Shown: positions 49,755 through 58,379 of the stretch, one piece after another
Layout: every line of letters begins with the position of its first letter
Position numbering within the stretch: the first letter of the stretch is position 1
Assembly (NCBI RefSeq): GCF_003094615.1
Contig: NZ_QDKO01000020.1
Span: 1-64,000, forward strand
Length of the DNA: 64,000 nucleotides
Direction of reading: 5' to 3'
Origin: Caulobacter radicis
GTDB lineage: Bacteria; Pseudomonadota; Alphaproteobacteria; Caulobacterales; Caulobacteraceae
Translations under genes and position numbers: made by a program
The notes under the pieces: generated by a model
What the model saw: the letters and a program-made list of their open reading frames with translations, nothing else
Told to the model about the DNA's origin: nothing
Databases searched by the model: none

Positions 49755-51908
49755 ATGGACGATCTGGCGCCGACCCCGGTGACGGCGGGCGAGCAGGGAG
49801 AGACCGGCGAACCGCGCGTGCCCTACAGGTTGTTCGCCCTGAAGGACCGCGACACCTTCCTGGTGGCCGACGCCTTCGGCGACGTGCTGGGCGCGGCCGA
49901 CGGTCTGTTTCACGACGACACCCGCCTGCTGTCGCGCCTGCGGCTGCTGATCGGCGGGCGGCCGCCGGCCCTGCTGAGCGCCAGCGTCTCGCAGGACAAC
50001 GTCTTCTTCACCTCGCACTCGACCAACCAGACCCTGCCCTCGCTGGGCGGCGCCTCTGCGCCCCACGGCGCGATCCACGTCGAGCGCAAGCGCTTCCTGT
50101 GGTGCGAGCGGCTGTACGAGCGCCTGCGGTTCGTCAACTACAGCCGCGACATGGTCATACTGCCGGTGGCGCTGGAGTACGACGCCGACTTCCACGACAT
50201 GTTCGAGGTGCGCGGCTCCAAGCGCAAGGCCAGGGGCCGGGTGCTGCCGGCCGAGCTGAACGGCCGCTCGGTCCATTTCGCCTATCAGGGCCTGGACGAA
50301 TTGCGTCGCGACAGCGTGATCGCCTTTTCCGAACCGCCCGGGCGTCTGACCCCGCAGCGGGCCGAGTTCATGTTCATGCTGACCCCGGAGACCCATTTCG
50401 ACCTCTATCTCGAGGTCGGGCCGGTTCCGGACCATCCCCCGACCCGCGAGCGCTGGCGCGCCGCCGCCGCCCGGGCCCGCCTGGACATGCGCGGCCGCCG
50501 CCGGCGCGGGGCGCGGCTGAAGTCGTCGGGGCGCCTGTTCAACGACTGGCTGGAGAAGTCGCGGGCGGACCTGGCCTTGCTGACCACCGAGTTCGAGACC
50601 GGCCCCTATCCCTATGCCGGCATCCCGTGGTTCTCGACGCCGTTCGGCCGCGACGCGATCATCACCGCCTGGCAGGTGCTGTGGATCGAGCCGCGGCTGG
50701 CCAAGGGCGTGCTGGGCTACCTCGCCGAGCACCAGGCCGAGGAGGTCAGCGCCTTTCGCGACAGCGCGCCGGGCAAGATCATGCACGAGACCCGCAAGGG
50801 TGAGATGACGCGGCTCGGCGAGTTGCCGTTCGGCCGCTACTACGGCGGGGTCGACACCACGCCGCTGTTCGTGGCCCTGGCCTGCGCCTATGCCGAGCGG
50901 ACCGGCGACCTGGCCTTCATCGACGGGCTGTGGGACGCCCTGCGGGCGGCCGTGGCCTGGATCGAGCAGTTCGGCGACAGCGACGGCGACGGCCTGATCG
51001 ACTACGCCCGCGGCGCCGACACCGGCCTCTCCAACCAGAACTGGAAGGACAGCGAGGACAGCGTCTTCCACGCCGACGGCAAGTTCCCCGACGGGCCGAT
51101 CGCCGTGGTCGAGGTGCAGGGCTACGCCTTCGCCGCCTTCAAGGGCATGGCCGACCTCGCCCGCCGACGGGGCGAGGCCGCCGACGCCGAGCGCTGGAGC
51201 GCCAAGGCCGAGCACCTGCGGACCATGGTCGAGGAGCGGTTCTGGATGGAGGACAAAGGGTTCTACGCCATGGCCGTCGACGGTCACGGCAAGCCCTGCC
51301 GCGTGCGCGGCTCCAACCCGGGGCACCTGCTGTTCTGCGGCCTGCCCTCGCCCGAGCGCGCGGCCAAGGTGGCCGACACCCTGCTGTCGGCGGCGTTCAA
51401 CAACGGCTTTGGCGTACGGACCCTGGCCGAGGGCGAGCCGCGCTTCAATCCGATGAGCTATCACAACGGCTCGGTCTGGCCGCACGACACGGCCATCTGC
51501 GCCATGGGCCTGGCCCGTTACGGCCATCGGGACGGGGTGGTGCGGATGACCTCGGGCCTGTTCGAGACGGCCGCCCACTACGAGATGCGGCTGCCGGAGC
51601 TGTTCTGCGGCTTCCCCCGCCAGCCGGGCGAGCCGCCGGTCGCCTATCCGGTCGCCTGCCTGCCCCAGGCCTGGGCGGCGGGCTCGGCCTTCATGATGCT
51701 GCAAGCCTGCCTGGGCATCACCGTCGACGGCTGGGCCGGCGAGATCCGCATCCAGGAGCCGCGCCTGCCGATCGGCATCGACAGTCTGTCGATCGAGAAC
51801 CTGGGGGTGGGCGACCGCCTGACCGACCTGGCCTTCGAACATGTCGGCCGGCACGTCACCGTCCAGGGTGGACGGCGCTCGACCGTGCCGATCCTGACCC
51901 GCTGCTGA
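49755..51908 (+). CDS. Amylo-alpha-1,6-glucosidase-like (glycogen-debranching-type) enzyme
   Basis: The 717-residue protein has the N-terminal glycogen-debranching domain (about 25-225: LFALKDRDTFLVADAFGDV, GLFHDDTRLLSRLRLL) followed by an (alpha/alpha)6-barrel catalytic region (about 270-700: IPWFSTPFGRDAIITAWQ, SNQNWKDSEDSVFHADG, SYHNGSVWPHDTAICA). Family members trim alpha-glucan branches; in alphaproteobacteria such genes often accompany GT4 and trehalose genes. It has no signal peptide, so it acts in the cytoplasm. A GC hairpin at about 49704-49727 precedes it. Confidence 0.85.
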   Translation: MDDLAPTPVTAGEQGETGEPRVPYRLFALKDRDTFLVADAFGDVLGAADGLFHDDTRLLSRLRLLIGGRPPALLSASVSQDNVFFTSHSTNQTLPSLGGASAPHGAIHVERKRFLWCERLYERLRFVNYSRDMVILPVALEYDADFHDMFEVRGSKRKARGRVLPAELNGRSVHFAYQGLDELRRDSVIAFSEPPGRLTPQRAEFMFMLTPETHFDLYLEVGPVPDHPPTRERWRAAAARARLDMRGRRRRGARLKSSGRLFNDWLEKSRADLALLTTEFETGPYPYAGIPWFSTPFGRDAIITAWQVLWIEPRLAKGVLGYLAEHQAEEVSAFRDSAPGKIMHETRKGEMTRLGELPFGRYYGGVDTTPLFVALACAYAERTGDLAFIDGLWDALRAAVAWIEQFGDSDGDGLIDYARGADTGLSNQNWKDSEDSVFHADGKFPDGPIAVVEVQGYAFAAFKGMADLARRRGEAADAERWSAKAEHLRTMVEERFWMEDKGFYAMAVDGHGKPCRVRGSNPGHLLFCGLPSPERAAKVADTLLSAAFNNGFGVRTLAEGEPRFNPMSYHNGSVWPHDTAICAMGLARYGHRDGVVRMTSGLFETAAHYEMRLPELFCGFPRQPGEPPVAYPVACLPQAWAAGSAFMMLQACLGITVDGWAGEIRIQEPRLPIGIDSLSIENLGVGDRLTDLAFEHVGRHVTVQGGRRSTVPILTRC

Positions 51909-51939
51909 TTTCCCCAAAAGCGTAACAAGAACAAAGACC

Positions 51940-53736
51940 ATGCCCCAGAACCTCGACCTGTTTCCGATCGGCAACTGCTCGGTCAGCGCCCTCATCGACC
52001 GCGAAGGCCGCTTCGTATGGGGGTGCATGCCCCGCATCGACTCCGACCCGGTGTTCAGCACCCTGCTGGGGGGCCTCGAGCCGCCGTTCGAGGGCGGCAA
52101 GGGCCTGTGGGACGTGGTCGTCGACGGGGCGGTGAAGGTCGAGCAGGCCTATCTGCGCAACACCCCGATCCTGCGCACCGTGGTCACCGACGCCGACGGC
52201 GCCAGCCTGGAGATCATCGACTTCGCGCCGCGCTTCCAGCAGTTCGGCCGGATCTATCGCCCCACCGCCTTCATCCGCCTGGTGCGGCCGGTCAGCGGGG
52301 TGTGCCGCGCCACCATCCGCCTGCGCCCGACCGCCAACTGGGGCGCGCGCCTGGCCGAGCACACCAACGGCTCCAACCACATCCGCTACCTGTGCTCGGA
52401 CATGACGCTGCGGCTGACCACCGACTGCCCGGTCTCGCACATCCTGGAGGAGCGCACCTTCCGCGTGGAGCGGACCCTGGCGATGTTCCTGGGCGCGGAC
52501 GAGGGCTTCGACGCCGACGTCGGCGCCACCTGCGCGCGGATGCTGCAACAGACCGAGGACTACTGGCTGAACTGGGTGCGGGGCCTGGCCGTGCCGCTGG
52601 ACTGGCAGTCGGCGGTGATCCGCGCGGCCATCACCCTCAAGCTCTGCATGCACGAGGAGACCGGGGCGATCGTGGCGGCCATGACCACCTCGATCCCCGA
52701 GCACGCCAACAGCGGCCGCAACTGGGACTACCGCTACTGCTGGCTGCGCGACGCCTATTACGTGGTCCAGGCCCTGAACCGGCTGGGCGCGGCCGACATC
52801 CTGGAGAACTACCTCGCCTACCTGCGCAACATCGTCGACCGGGCGGCCGGCGGCCATATCCAGCCGCTGTTCGGGGTGGGCTACGAGCCCGCCCTGATCG
52901 AGCGCTTCGCCCCGGACCTGCCCGGCTATCGCGGCATGGGGCCGGTGCGGATCGGCAACCAGGCCTTCGAGCACCAGCAGCACGACGTCTACGGCCAGAT
53001 CATACTGTCCTCGACCCAGGCCTTCTTCGACGAGCGCCTGCTGCGGCCGGGCACGATCGAGGACTTCAAGGCGCTGGAGCCGGTGGGCGAGCGGGCCTTC
53101 CAACTGCACGACCAACCCGACGCCAGCCTGTGGGAGTTCCGCGGCCGGGCCAATGTGCACACCTATTCGTCGGTGATGTGCTGGGCCGCCTGCGACCGCC
53201 TGGGCAATGTCGCCGAGAAGCTGGGCCTGGCCGATCGCGCCAGGTTCTGGAACGACCGCGCGGCCAAGGTGCGCGAGGCCATCGACACCCATGCCTGGAA
53301 CGAGACCCTGGGCCGGTTCGCGGCCACCTTCGGCGGCGAGGAGCTGGACGCCAGCCTGCTGCAACTGGTCGACCTGCGCTTCATCGCCGCCGACGATCCC
53401 CGCAACAAGGCCACGGTCGCGGCCATCGAGGCGGGCCTGCGCAAGGGATCCTACCTGCTGCGCTACGCCCTGCCCGACGATTTCGGCACGCCGCAGACGG
53501 CCTTCAACATCTGCACCTTCTGGCTGGTCGAGGCGCTCTATCTCGAAGGCCGGGTCGAGGAAGCCCGGTCCCTGTTCCAGGAAATGCTCGACCGCCGCAC
53601 CTCCGCCGGCCTGCTGTCGGAGGACATCGGTTTCGAGGACGGCGAGCTGTGGGGCAACTACCCGCAGACCTATTCGTTGGTAGGTCTGATCAACTGCGCG
53701 GCGCTGCTCAGCCGGCCCTGGACTTCGGTACGCTGA
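51940..53736 (+). CDS. GH15-family glucosidase (trehalase/glucoamylase-like)
   Basis: This 598-residue protein matches cytoplasmic GH15 enzymes: an N-terminal beta-sandwich (about 1-220, FPIGNCSVSALIDREGRFVWGC shown in part) then an (alpha/alpha)6 barrel with NSGRNWDYRYCWLRDAYYV and catalytic-acid regions, ending EDGELWGNYPQTYSLVGLIN. Actinobacterial homologues with this layout are trehalases; others are glucoamylase-like. Placement before otsB-otsA favours trehalose or alpha-glucan turnover. It begins 31 bp after the debranching gene. Confidence 0.87.
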   Translation: MPQNLDLFPIGNCSVSALIDREGRFVWGCMPRIDSDPVFSTLLGGLEPPFEGGKGLWDVVVDGAVKVEQAYLRNTPILRTVVTDADGASLEIIDFAPRFQQFGRIYRPTAFIRLVRPVSGVCRATIRLRPTANWGARLAEHTNGSNHIRYLCSDMTLRLTTDCPVSHILEERTFRVERTLAMFLGADEGFDADVGATCARMLQQTEDYWLNWVRGLAVPLDWQSAVIRAAITLKLCMHEETGAIVAAMTTSIPEHANSGRNWDYRYCWLRDAYYVVQALNRLGAADILENYLAYLRNIVDRAAGGHIQPLFGVGYEPALIERFAPDLPGYRGMGPVRIGNQAFEHQQHDVYGQIILSSTQAFFDERLLRPGTIEDFKALEPVGERAFQLHDQPDASLWEFRGRANVHTYSSVMCWAACDRLGNVAEKLGLADRARFWNDRAAKVREAIDTHAWNETLGRFAATFGGEELDASLLQLVDLRFIAADDPRNKATVAAIEAGLRKGSYLLRYALPDDFGTPQTAFNICTFWLVEALYLEGRVEEARSLFQEMLDRRTSAGLLSEDIGFEDGELWGNYPQTYSLVGLINCAALLSRPWTSVR

Positions 53737-53783
53737 AGCTGGGTCAACCCCTTCGGCCTCACGTTTTGGTCAGTCAAACGTGA

Positions 53784-53807
53784 CCCCCCGACCGCTGTGT
53801 CGGGGGG
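53784..53807. terminator. Strong GC hairpin between GH15 gene and otsB
   Basis: CCCCCCGAC (53784-53792) and GTCGGGGGG (53799-53807) form a perfect 9-bp stem with a 6-nt loop. No T-run follows on either strand, so it may be an RNA-processing or attenuation site rather than a plain terminator. Confidence 0.4.
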
Positions 53808-53869
53808 ATCGAACCGGGCCCCGGGGCGTTCCTAACGGCTGAGTTCCATAGTGAAAGGGGCCTAACTGC

Positions 53870-54664
53870 ATGACCACGTACGGGTCTGCCGCTCGGCTTG
53901 CGTCGTCGGATCTTCCGCCGCCGCCCACCAGTATTCCTGCCAACAGCGCGCTGTTCCTCGACCTCGACGGAACCCTCGCGCCCATCATGCCGCGTCCGGA
54001 CGACGTCGGCCCCGACGCCGCCCGCGCGGCGCTGATCGCGCGCCTGCGCGAAGCTTTCGACGACCGCGTGGCCGTGATCAGCGGCCGTTCGCTGGACGAT
54101 CTTTCCCGCATCCTGGGCGACGGCGCCCTGGCCTACATGGCCGGCGTGCACGGCCTGGAGCGCCGCACCCCCGAGGGCGTGTTCCGCGCCCAGCCCCACG
54201 AGGGCTTGGCCGAAGCGCGCGACGTGCTGGCCGATCTGGCCCGCTGCGATCGCGGCCTGATCTTCGAGGACAAGCACCTCAGCGTCGGGCTGCACTATCG
54301 CAACACCCCGTCGGCCGCCGACGCGGTGATCGAGGCGGCCGAGCGCCTGAAGCGCCAGACCGGCCTCGTCCTGCAACTGGGCGACATGGTCGCCGAACTG
54401 CGCACGCCGGGTCAGGACAAGGGCTCGTCGGTCGCCGCCCTGCTGCGCGAACCGGCCTTCGACGGTGCCCTGCCGATCTTCATCGGCGACGACCTGACCG
54501 ACGAGGACGGCTTCGAGGCCGCCCGCCGCCTGGGCGGCTACGGCGTGCTGGTCGGCCCTGAACGGCCCACGGCGGCGAGCTATCGTCTCGACGGGCCGGA
54601 AGCCGTTCACGCCTGGCTGGACGCCGCCGCAAGGTCGATTGCCGAGAGCGAGGTCGAGCGATGA
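53870..54664 (+). CDS. otsB: Trehalose-6-phosphate phosphatase OtsB
   Basis: This 264-residue HAD-type phosphatase shows motif I FLDLDGTLAPI, motif II VAVISGRSLDDL, a Lys in DKGSSVAALL, and motif IV FIGDDLTDEDGFEAA. It converts trehalose-6-phosphate to trehalose. The stop overlaps otsA (ATGA), giving coupled synthesis of the two pathway enzymes. Confidence 0.94.
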   Translation: MTTYGSAARLASSDLPPPPTSIPANSALFLDLDGTLAPIMPRPDDVGPDAARAALIARLREAFDDRVAVISGRSLDDLSRILGDGALAYMAGVHGLERRTPEGVFRAQPHEGLAEARDVLADLARCDRGLIFEDKHLSVGLHYRNTPSAADAVIEAAERLKRQTGLVLQLGDMVAELRTPGQDKGSSVAALLREPAFDGALPIFIGDDLTDEDGFEAARRLGGYGVLVGPERPTAASYRLDGPEAVHAWLDAAARSIAESEVER

Positions 54665-56118
54665 GCCGCCTGATCGTCGTTTCGAACCGCGTCAACCCGC
54701 CGTCCGGCAAGGGCGAGGAAAGCGTCGGCGGCCTGGCCATGGCCCTGGCCGCGGCCCTGCGCGAATATTCCGGCATCTGGTTCGGCTGGAGCGGCAAGAC
54801 CACGCCCGAGTTCACCGGCCAGCTGAACATGCAGCGCGTCGAGGGGGTGACCGTGGCCACGGTCGACCTCGAGGACGGCGACTACCAGGAGTATTACAAC
54901 GGCTACGCCAACAAGACGCTGTGGCCGCTGTTCCACTACCGCGTCGACCTAACGGCCTACGACCGCTCGTTCGGCGAGGGCTACGACCGGGTCAACAAGC
55001 GCTTCGCCGAGACCCTGCGCCCGCTGATCGAGCCCGACGACATCATCTGGGTGCACGACTACCACCTGATCCCGATGGCGAGGGAGCTGCGGCGGCTGGG
55101 CGTGACCAACCGCATCGGCTTCTTCCTGCACATCCCCTGGCCGGCCCACCAGTTGGTGGTCACCCTGCCCCGCCACCGGCCGCTGGTGGAGGCGCTGTTC
55201 CACTACGACGTGGTCGGCTTCCAGACCGAGGAGAGCCTGCAAGCCTTCGAGGGCTACGTGCTCAACGAGGTCGGCGGCGAGAAGACCGAGGACGGCCGAC
55301 TGCGCGCCTTCGGCCAGATCACCGAGGCCGGGGCCTTCCCGATCGGCATCGACGCCGACGACTTCGCCCGCATCACCAAGAGCCCGCGGGCCATGCGGGT
55401 CTACGACCGGATGGCGGCCCACAGCGTGTTCCGCAAGATGGTCGTGGGCGTCGATCGCCTGGACTACTCCAAGGGCCTGGAGGAGCGCCTGATAGGCTTC
55501 GAGCGCTTCCTGCACGACCACGAGGACGCCCGCCGCGAGGTGATGCTGCTGCAGATCGCCCCGCTGTCGCGCGACGAGGTCGAGGCCTACCAGGACATCC
55601 GCAGCCGCCTGGACGGCCTGATCGGCCGCATCAACGGCGCCTATGCCGAGATGGACTTCACGCCGATCCGCTATCTCAACCGCTCCTACCGGCGCGACGA
55701 GCTGGCGGGGGTCTATCGCGCGGCCAAGGCGGCGCTGGTCACGCCCCTGCGCGACGGCATGAACCTGGTCGCCAAGGAGTACGTGGCCTCGCAGAACCCC
55801 GAGGATCCGGGCGTTCTGATCCTGTCACGCTTCGCCGGCGCCGCGCGGCAGATGAAGGAGGCGCTGATCATCAACCCCAACAGCCCCGAGGAGATCTCGG
55901 ACGCGCTGGCCCAGGCGCTCGCCATGGACGAGACCGAGCGCAAGCGCCGCTGGGAGGACCTGATGGACAACGTCACCCGCCAGGACGTGACCGCCTGGCG
56001 CGACGACTTCGTGGCCGCCCTGAAGGGCGATCCGACGGTCCAGGCGGCCAACACCGAGACGCCGGACGAGCCGGCCGTGACCACGGTGAAGAAGGCGCTG
56101 ATCGGCGCCAAGAAGTAG
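54661..56118 (+). CDS. otsA: Trehalose-6-phosphate synthase OtsA
   Basis: The 485-residue GT20 enzyme has SNRVNPPSG at the N-terminus, VHDYHLIPMARELR, NRIGFFLHIPWP, VGVDRLDYSKGLEERL and TPLRDGMNLVAKEYVASQ. It makes trehalose-6-phosphate from a nucleotide-glucose and glucose-6-phosphate. The length is normal. With otsB and the BCCT carrier it suggests osmotic or desiccation tolerance. Confidence 0.95.
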   Translation: MSRLIVVSNRVNPPSGKGEESVGGLAMALAAALREYSGIWFGWSGKTTPEFTGQLNMQRVEGVTVATVDLEDGDYQEYYNGYANKTLWPLFHYRVDLTAYDRSFGEGYDRVNKRFAETLRPLIEPDDIIWVHDYHLIPMARELRRLGVTNRIGFFLHIPWPAHQLVVTLPRHRPLVEALFHYDVVGFQTEESLQAFEGYVLNEVGGEKTEDGRLRAFGQITEAGAFPIGIDADDFARITKSPRAMRVYDRMAAHSVFRKMVVGVDRLDYSKGLEERLIGFERFLHDHEDARREVMLLQIAPLSRDEVEAYQDIRSRLDGLIGRINGAYAEMDFTPIRYLNRSYRRDELAGVYRAAKAALVTPLRDGMNLVAKEYVASQNPEDPGVLILSRFAGAARQMKEALIINPNSPEEISDALAQALAMDETERKRRWEDLMDNVTRQDVTAWRDDFVAALKGDPTVQAANTETPDEPAVTTVKKALIGAKK

Positions 56119-56131
56119 GAGCGACACGCAG

Positions 56132-56983
56132 ATGGCCCCGCGTCCCACCTGGCAGGGCCATCTGCGGCTCTCGCTCGTCACCTGCCCGGTGGCGCTCTAC
56201 ACCGCCACCAATCCCGGCGGCGAGGTGCGCTTCAACCTGCTGCATCCCAAGACCCACAACCGCATCAGGATGGTGGCCACCGACCCGGACCTGGGCCCCG
56301 TCGAGCGCTCGGACCTGGTCAAGGGCTACGAGGTCGAGAAGGACCGCTACGTCATCGTCACGCCGGAAGAGATCGACAGCGTGCGGCTGGAGAGCACCCG
56401 CACGATCGACATAGAGCGTTTCGTCGACGTGGCCGACATCGACCGGCTCTACTGGGACAATCCCTATTTCCTGGTCCCAGACGGCAAGCTGGCGGTCGAG
56501 GCCTACAGCGTGATCCGCGACGCCATGGCCGGCGCCAAGCGCATCGCGCTCGGCCGAGTGGTCATGCACACCCGCGAGCGGCTGCTGGCCATAGAACCAC
56601 GCGGCAAGGGGCTGGTGGCCTGGTCGCTGCGATCGTTCGACGAGGTGCGCGATCCGGCCGACCTGTTCGACGACATCCCGGCCAAGAAGGCCGATCCGTC
56701 GATGATCGCCATCGCCCGCAAGATCATCGAGCAGCAGGACGGTCCCTTCGAGCCGAAGGACTTCAAGGACCGCTACGAGGAGGCCCTGCGCGACCTGATC
56801 AAGCGCAAGGAGAAGGGCGGCAAGACCAAGGTGACCGCCGCGCCGGTCGACGACACCAACGTCGTCGACCTGATGGAAGCCCTGCGCAAGAGCCTGGGCG
56901 GCAAGGCCCCGGCCGCCAAGACGCCGGCGAAGAAGGCGGCTCCAAAGAAGGCCGCCTCCACCAGGACCAAGAAGGCCTCCTAG
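56132..56983 (+). CDS. ku: Bacterial Ku DNA end-binding protein
   Basis: This 283-residue protein has the Ku core (about 1-230): WQGHLRLSLVTCPVALYTA, FNLLHPKTHNRIRM, GYEVEKDRYVIVTPEEID, and AIGR-like ALGRVVMHTRERLLAIEP. A Lys/Ala/Pro-rich basic tail (about 250-283) is of the DNA-interacting kind found in extended bacterial Ku proteins. It works with LigD in non-homologous end joining; no ligD is in the window. The ATG follows a GGAG and starts 13 bp after otsA. Its stop overlaps the convergent MFS stop. Confidence 0.94.
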   Translation: MAPRPTWQGHLRLSLVTCPVALYTATNPGGEVRFNLLHPKTHNRIRMVATDPDLGPVERSDLVKGYEVEKDRYVIVTPEEIDSVRLESTRTIDIERFVDVADIDRLYWDNPYFLVPDGKLAVEAYSVIRDAMAGAKRIALGRVVMHTRERLLAIEPRGKGLVAWSLRSFDEVRDPADLFDDIPAKKADPSMIAIARKIIEQQDGPFEPKDFKDRYEEALRDLIKRKEKGGKTKVTAAPVDDTNVVDLMEALRKSLGGKAPAAKTPAKKAAPKKAASTRTKKAS

Positions 56984-58293
56984 GCCTCCTGCGCCACCGG
57001 GCTCTTGGCCTCCTTCAGCCGCAGATAGATGCAGCCGAACCCGACCGCGGCGTTGAGGATGCCGACCAGCACGAACGGCGAGGCCGGGCTGATCACGTCG
57101 AACAGCACGCCGCCCAGGGTGCCCAGCACCAGGATGCCGAAGGCGCCGCACAGGTTGAAGAAGCCGATCACGGCGCCCCGCCCCTCTTCCGGCGCTTCCT
57201 TGCCGATCAGGGCCTGGGAGCCGATGAAGGCGCTGATCTGGCCCACGCCCAGCAGCACGAACAGCGGCAGGGCCGCCTTGCTCAGCGGATCGTCGATGAA
57301 CATCGTCGCCAGGTAGCCGACCGCGCCCAGCAGCATGCAGGCCGCCAGGGCCGTCAGACGGTGGGCCTTGTCGATCATCAGGGCGATGACCACCGGCCAC
57401 AGCAGCGCCGCCGACTGGGCGACGATGAACGGGATGCGGCCCTGGTCGAGGGCGTCGGCCAGGCTGGCGCCGTTCTCCAGCGCCGCCTTCTTGCCCCAGG
57501 CGATGGCGTAGGCGCCGACGATGGCGAGATCGCCCCGCGCCACGAAGGCCGAGGCGTAGGCCAGGACGATGCGCGGATTGGACTTCGCGGCCGCGACGCC
57601 CACGCCCAGCTGGGCCGACAGCTTGGGCCGCTCCACGGTGCGGGCCGCCACGCCCGGCTTGAGGCCCAGCCACATGACGGCGGCGGAGACCAGGCACAGG
57701 GCCGCGGCGATGGCCAGCGCGGCCTGGCCGGCGGTCTTCTCGTCCATGCCCTGGCCGACGAAAACGGCCGGCAGCTTGCCGATGGCCAAGGCCAGGATGA
57801 CCACGCCCAGCCCGTTGAGGATGCCCGACAGGGCGACGATCTTGCCCCGGTCGCGGGCCTTCACGTAGTCGGCCAGGATGGTCGACAGCATGCCGGTCGT
57901 GGCCCCGATGCCGATGGCGTAGACCACCTTGTAGAGCGACAGGTCCCAGATGTTGGTGGCCAGCGGGAACAGCAGGTAGCCGGCCGCCGTGGCCAGGAAG
58001 CCGATGGCGTAGACCGCGCGGCGGCCCACGCGGTCGGCCAGGGCCCCGGCCAGGCCGAACACGAACAGCAGAGCCACCTCGTTGACGAGGTTGAGGATCC
58101 CCAGGACCGAGCCCTGGCGGTCCAGCGGCACACCGAGATTGGCGCTCAGCACGTAGGGCGTCATCACCGCGACCGTCGTGGCCAGGCCGATATTGACGAA
58201 GGCGGCGTAGAGCGCGGTCCACATGTGGCCGGCGCGCACGCCAGGCTCTATCGCCAGTATGCCGAACCGCTCGGGGTTCTTGGGCGCTGCCAT
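56980..58293 (-). CDS. MFS permease
   Basis: The 437-residue protein has 12 predicted membrane segments, with the MFS loop motif between helices 2 and 3 (GALADRVGRRAVYAIGF) and a repeated version in the second half. The substrate is unknown. I chose the ATG at 58293, which follows CTGGAG, over an upstream in-frame start. A terminator sits upstream, between it and the TonB receptor on the same strand, so it probably has its own promoter. Its stop codon overlaps the Ku stop tail to tail. Confidence 0.85.
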   Translation of the reverse strand: MAAPKNPERFGILAIEPGVRAGHMWTALYAAFVNIGLATTVAVMTPYVLSANLGVPLDRQGSVLGILNLVNEVALLFVFGLAGALADRVGRRAVYAIGFLATAAGYLLFPLATNIWDLSLYKVVYAIGIGATTGMLSTILADYVKARDRGKIVALSGILNGLGVVILALAIGKLPAVFVGQGMDEKTAGQAALAIAAALCLVSAAVMWLGLKPGVAARTVERPKLSAQLGVGVAAAKSNPRIVLAYASAFVARGDLAIVGAYAIAWGKKAALENGASLADALDQGRIPFIVAQSAALLWPVVIALMIDKAHRLTALAACMLLGAVGYLATMFIDDPLSKAALPLFVLLGVGQISAFIGSQALIGKEAPEEGRGAVIGFFNLCGAFGILVLGTLGGVLFDVISPASPFVLVGILNAAVGFGCIYLRLKEAKSPVAQEA

Positions 58294-58327
58294 CGGGAAC
58301 TCCAGAAAAAGACTTGGGGGCAAGGAA

Positions 58328-58357
58328 AAGGCCCGGCGCGCAGGGGCGCCGGGCCTT
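58328..58357 (-). terminator. Intrinsic terminator of TonB receptor gene
   Basis: AAGGCCCGGCGC (58328-58339) pairs with GCGCCGGGCCTT (58346-58357). On the minus strand the stem is followed by TTTTCCTT. It lies 22 bp after the receptor stop. Confidence 0.85.
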
Positions 58358-58379
58358 GAAGGTCACGCGTTCAGGAAGA

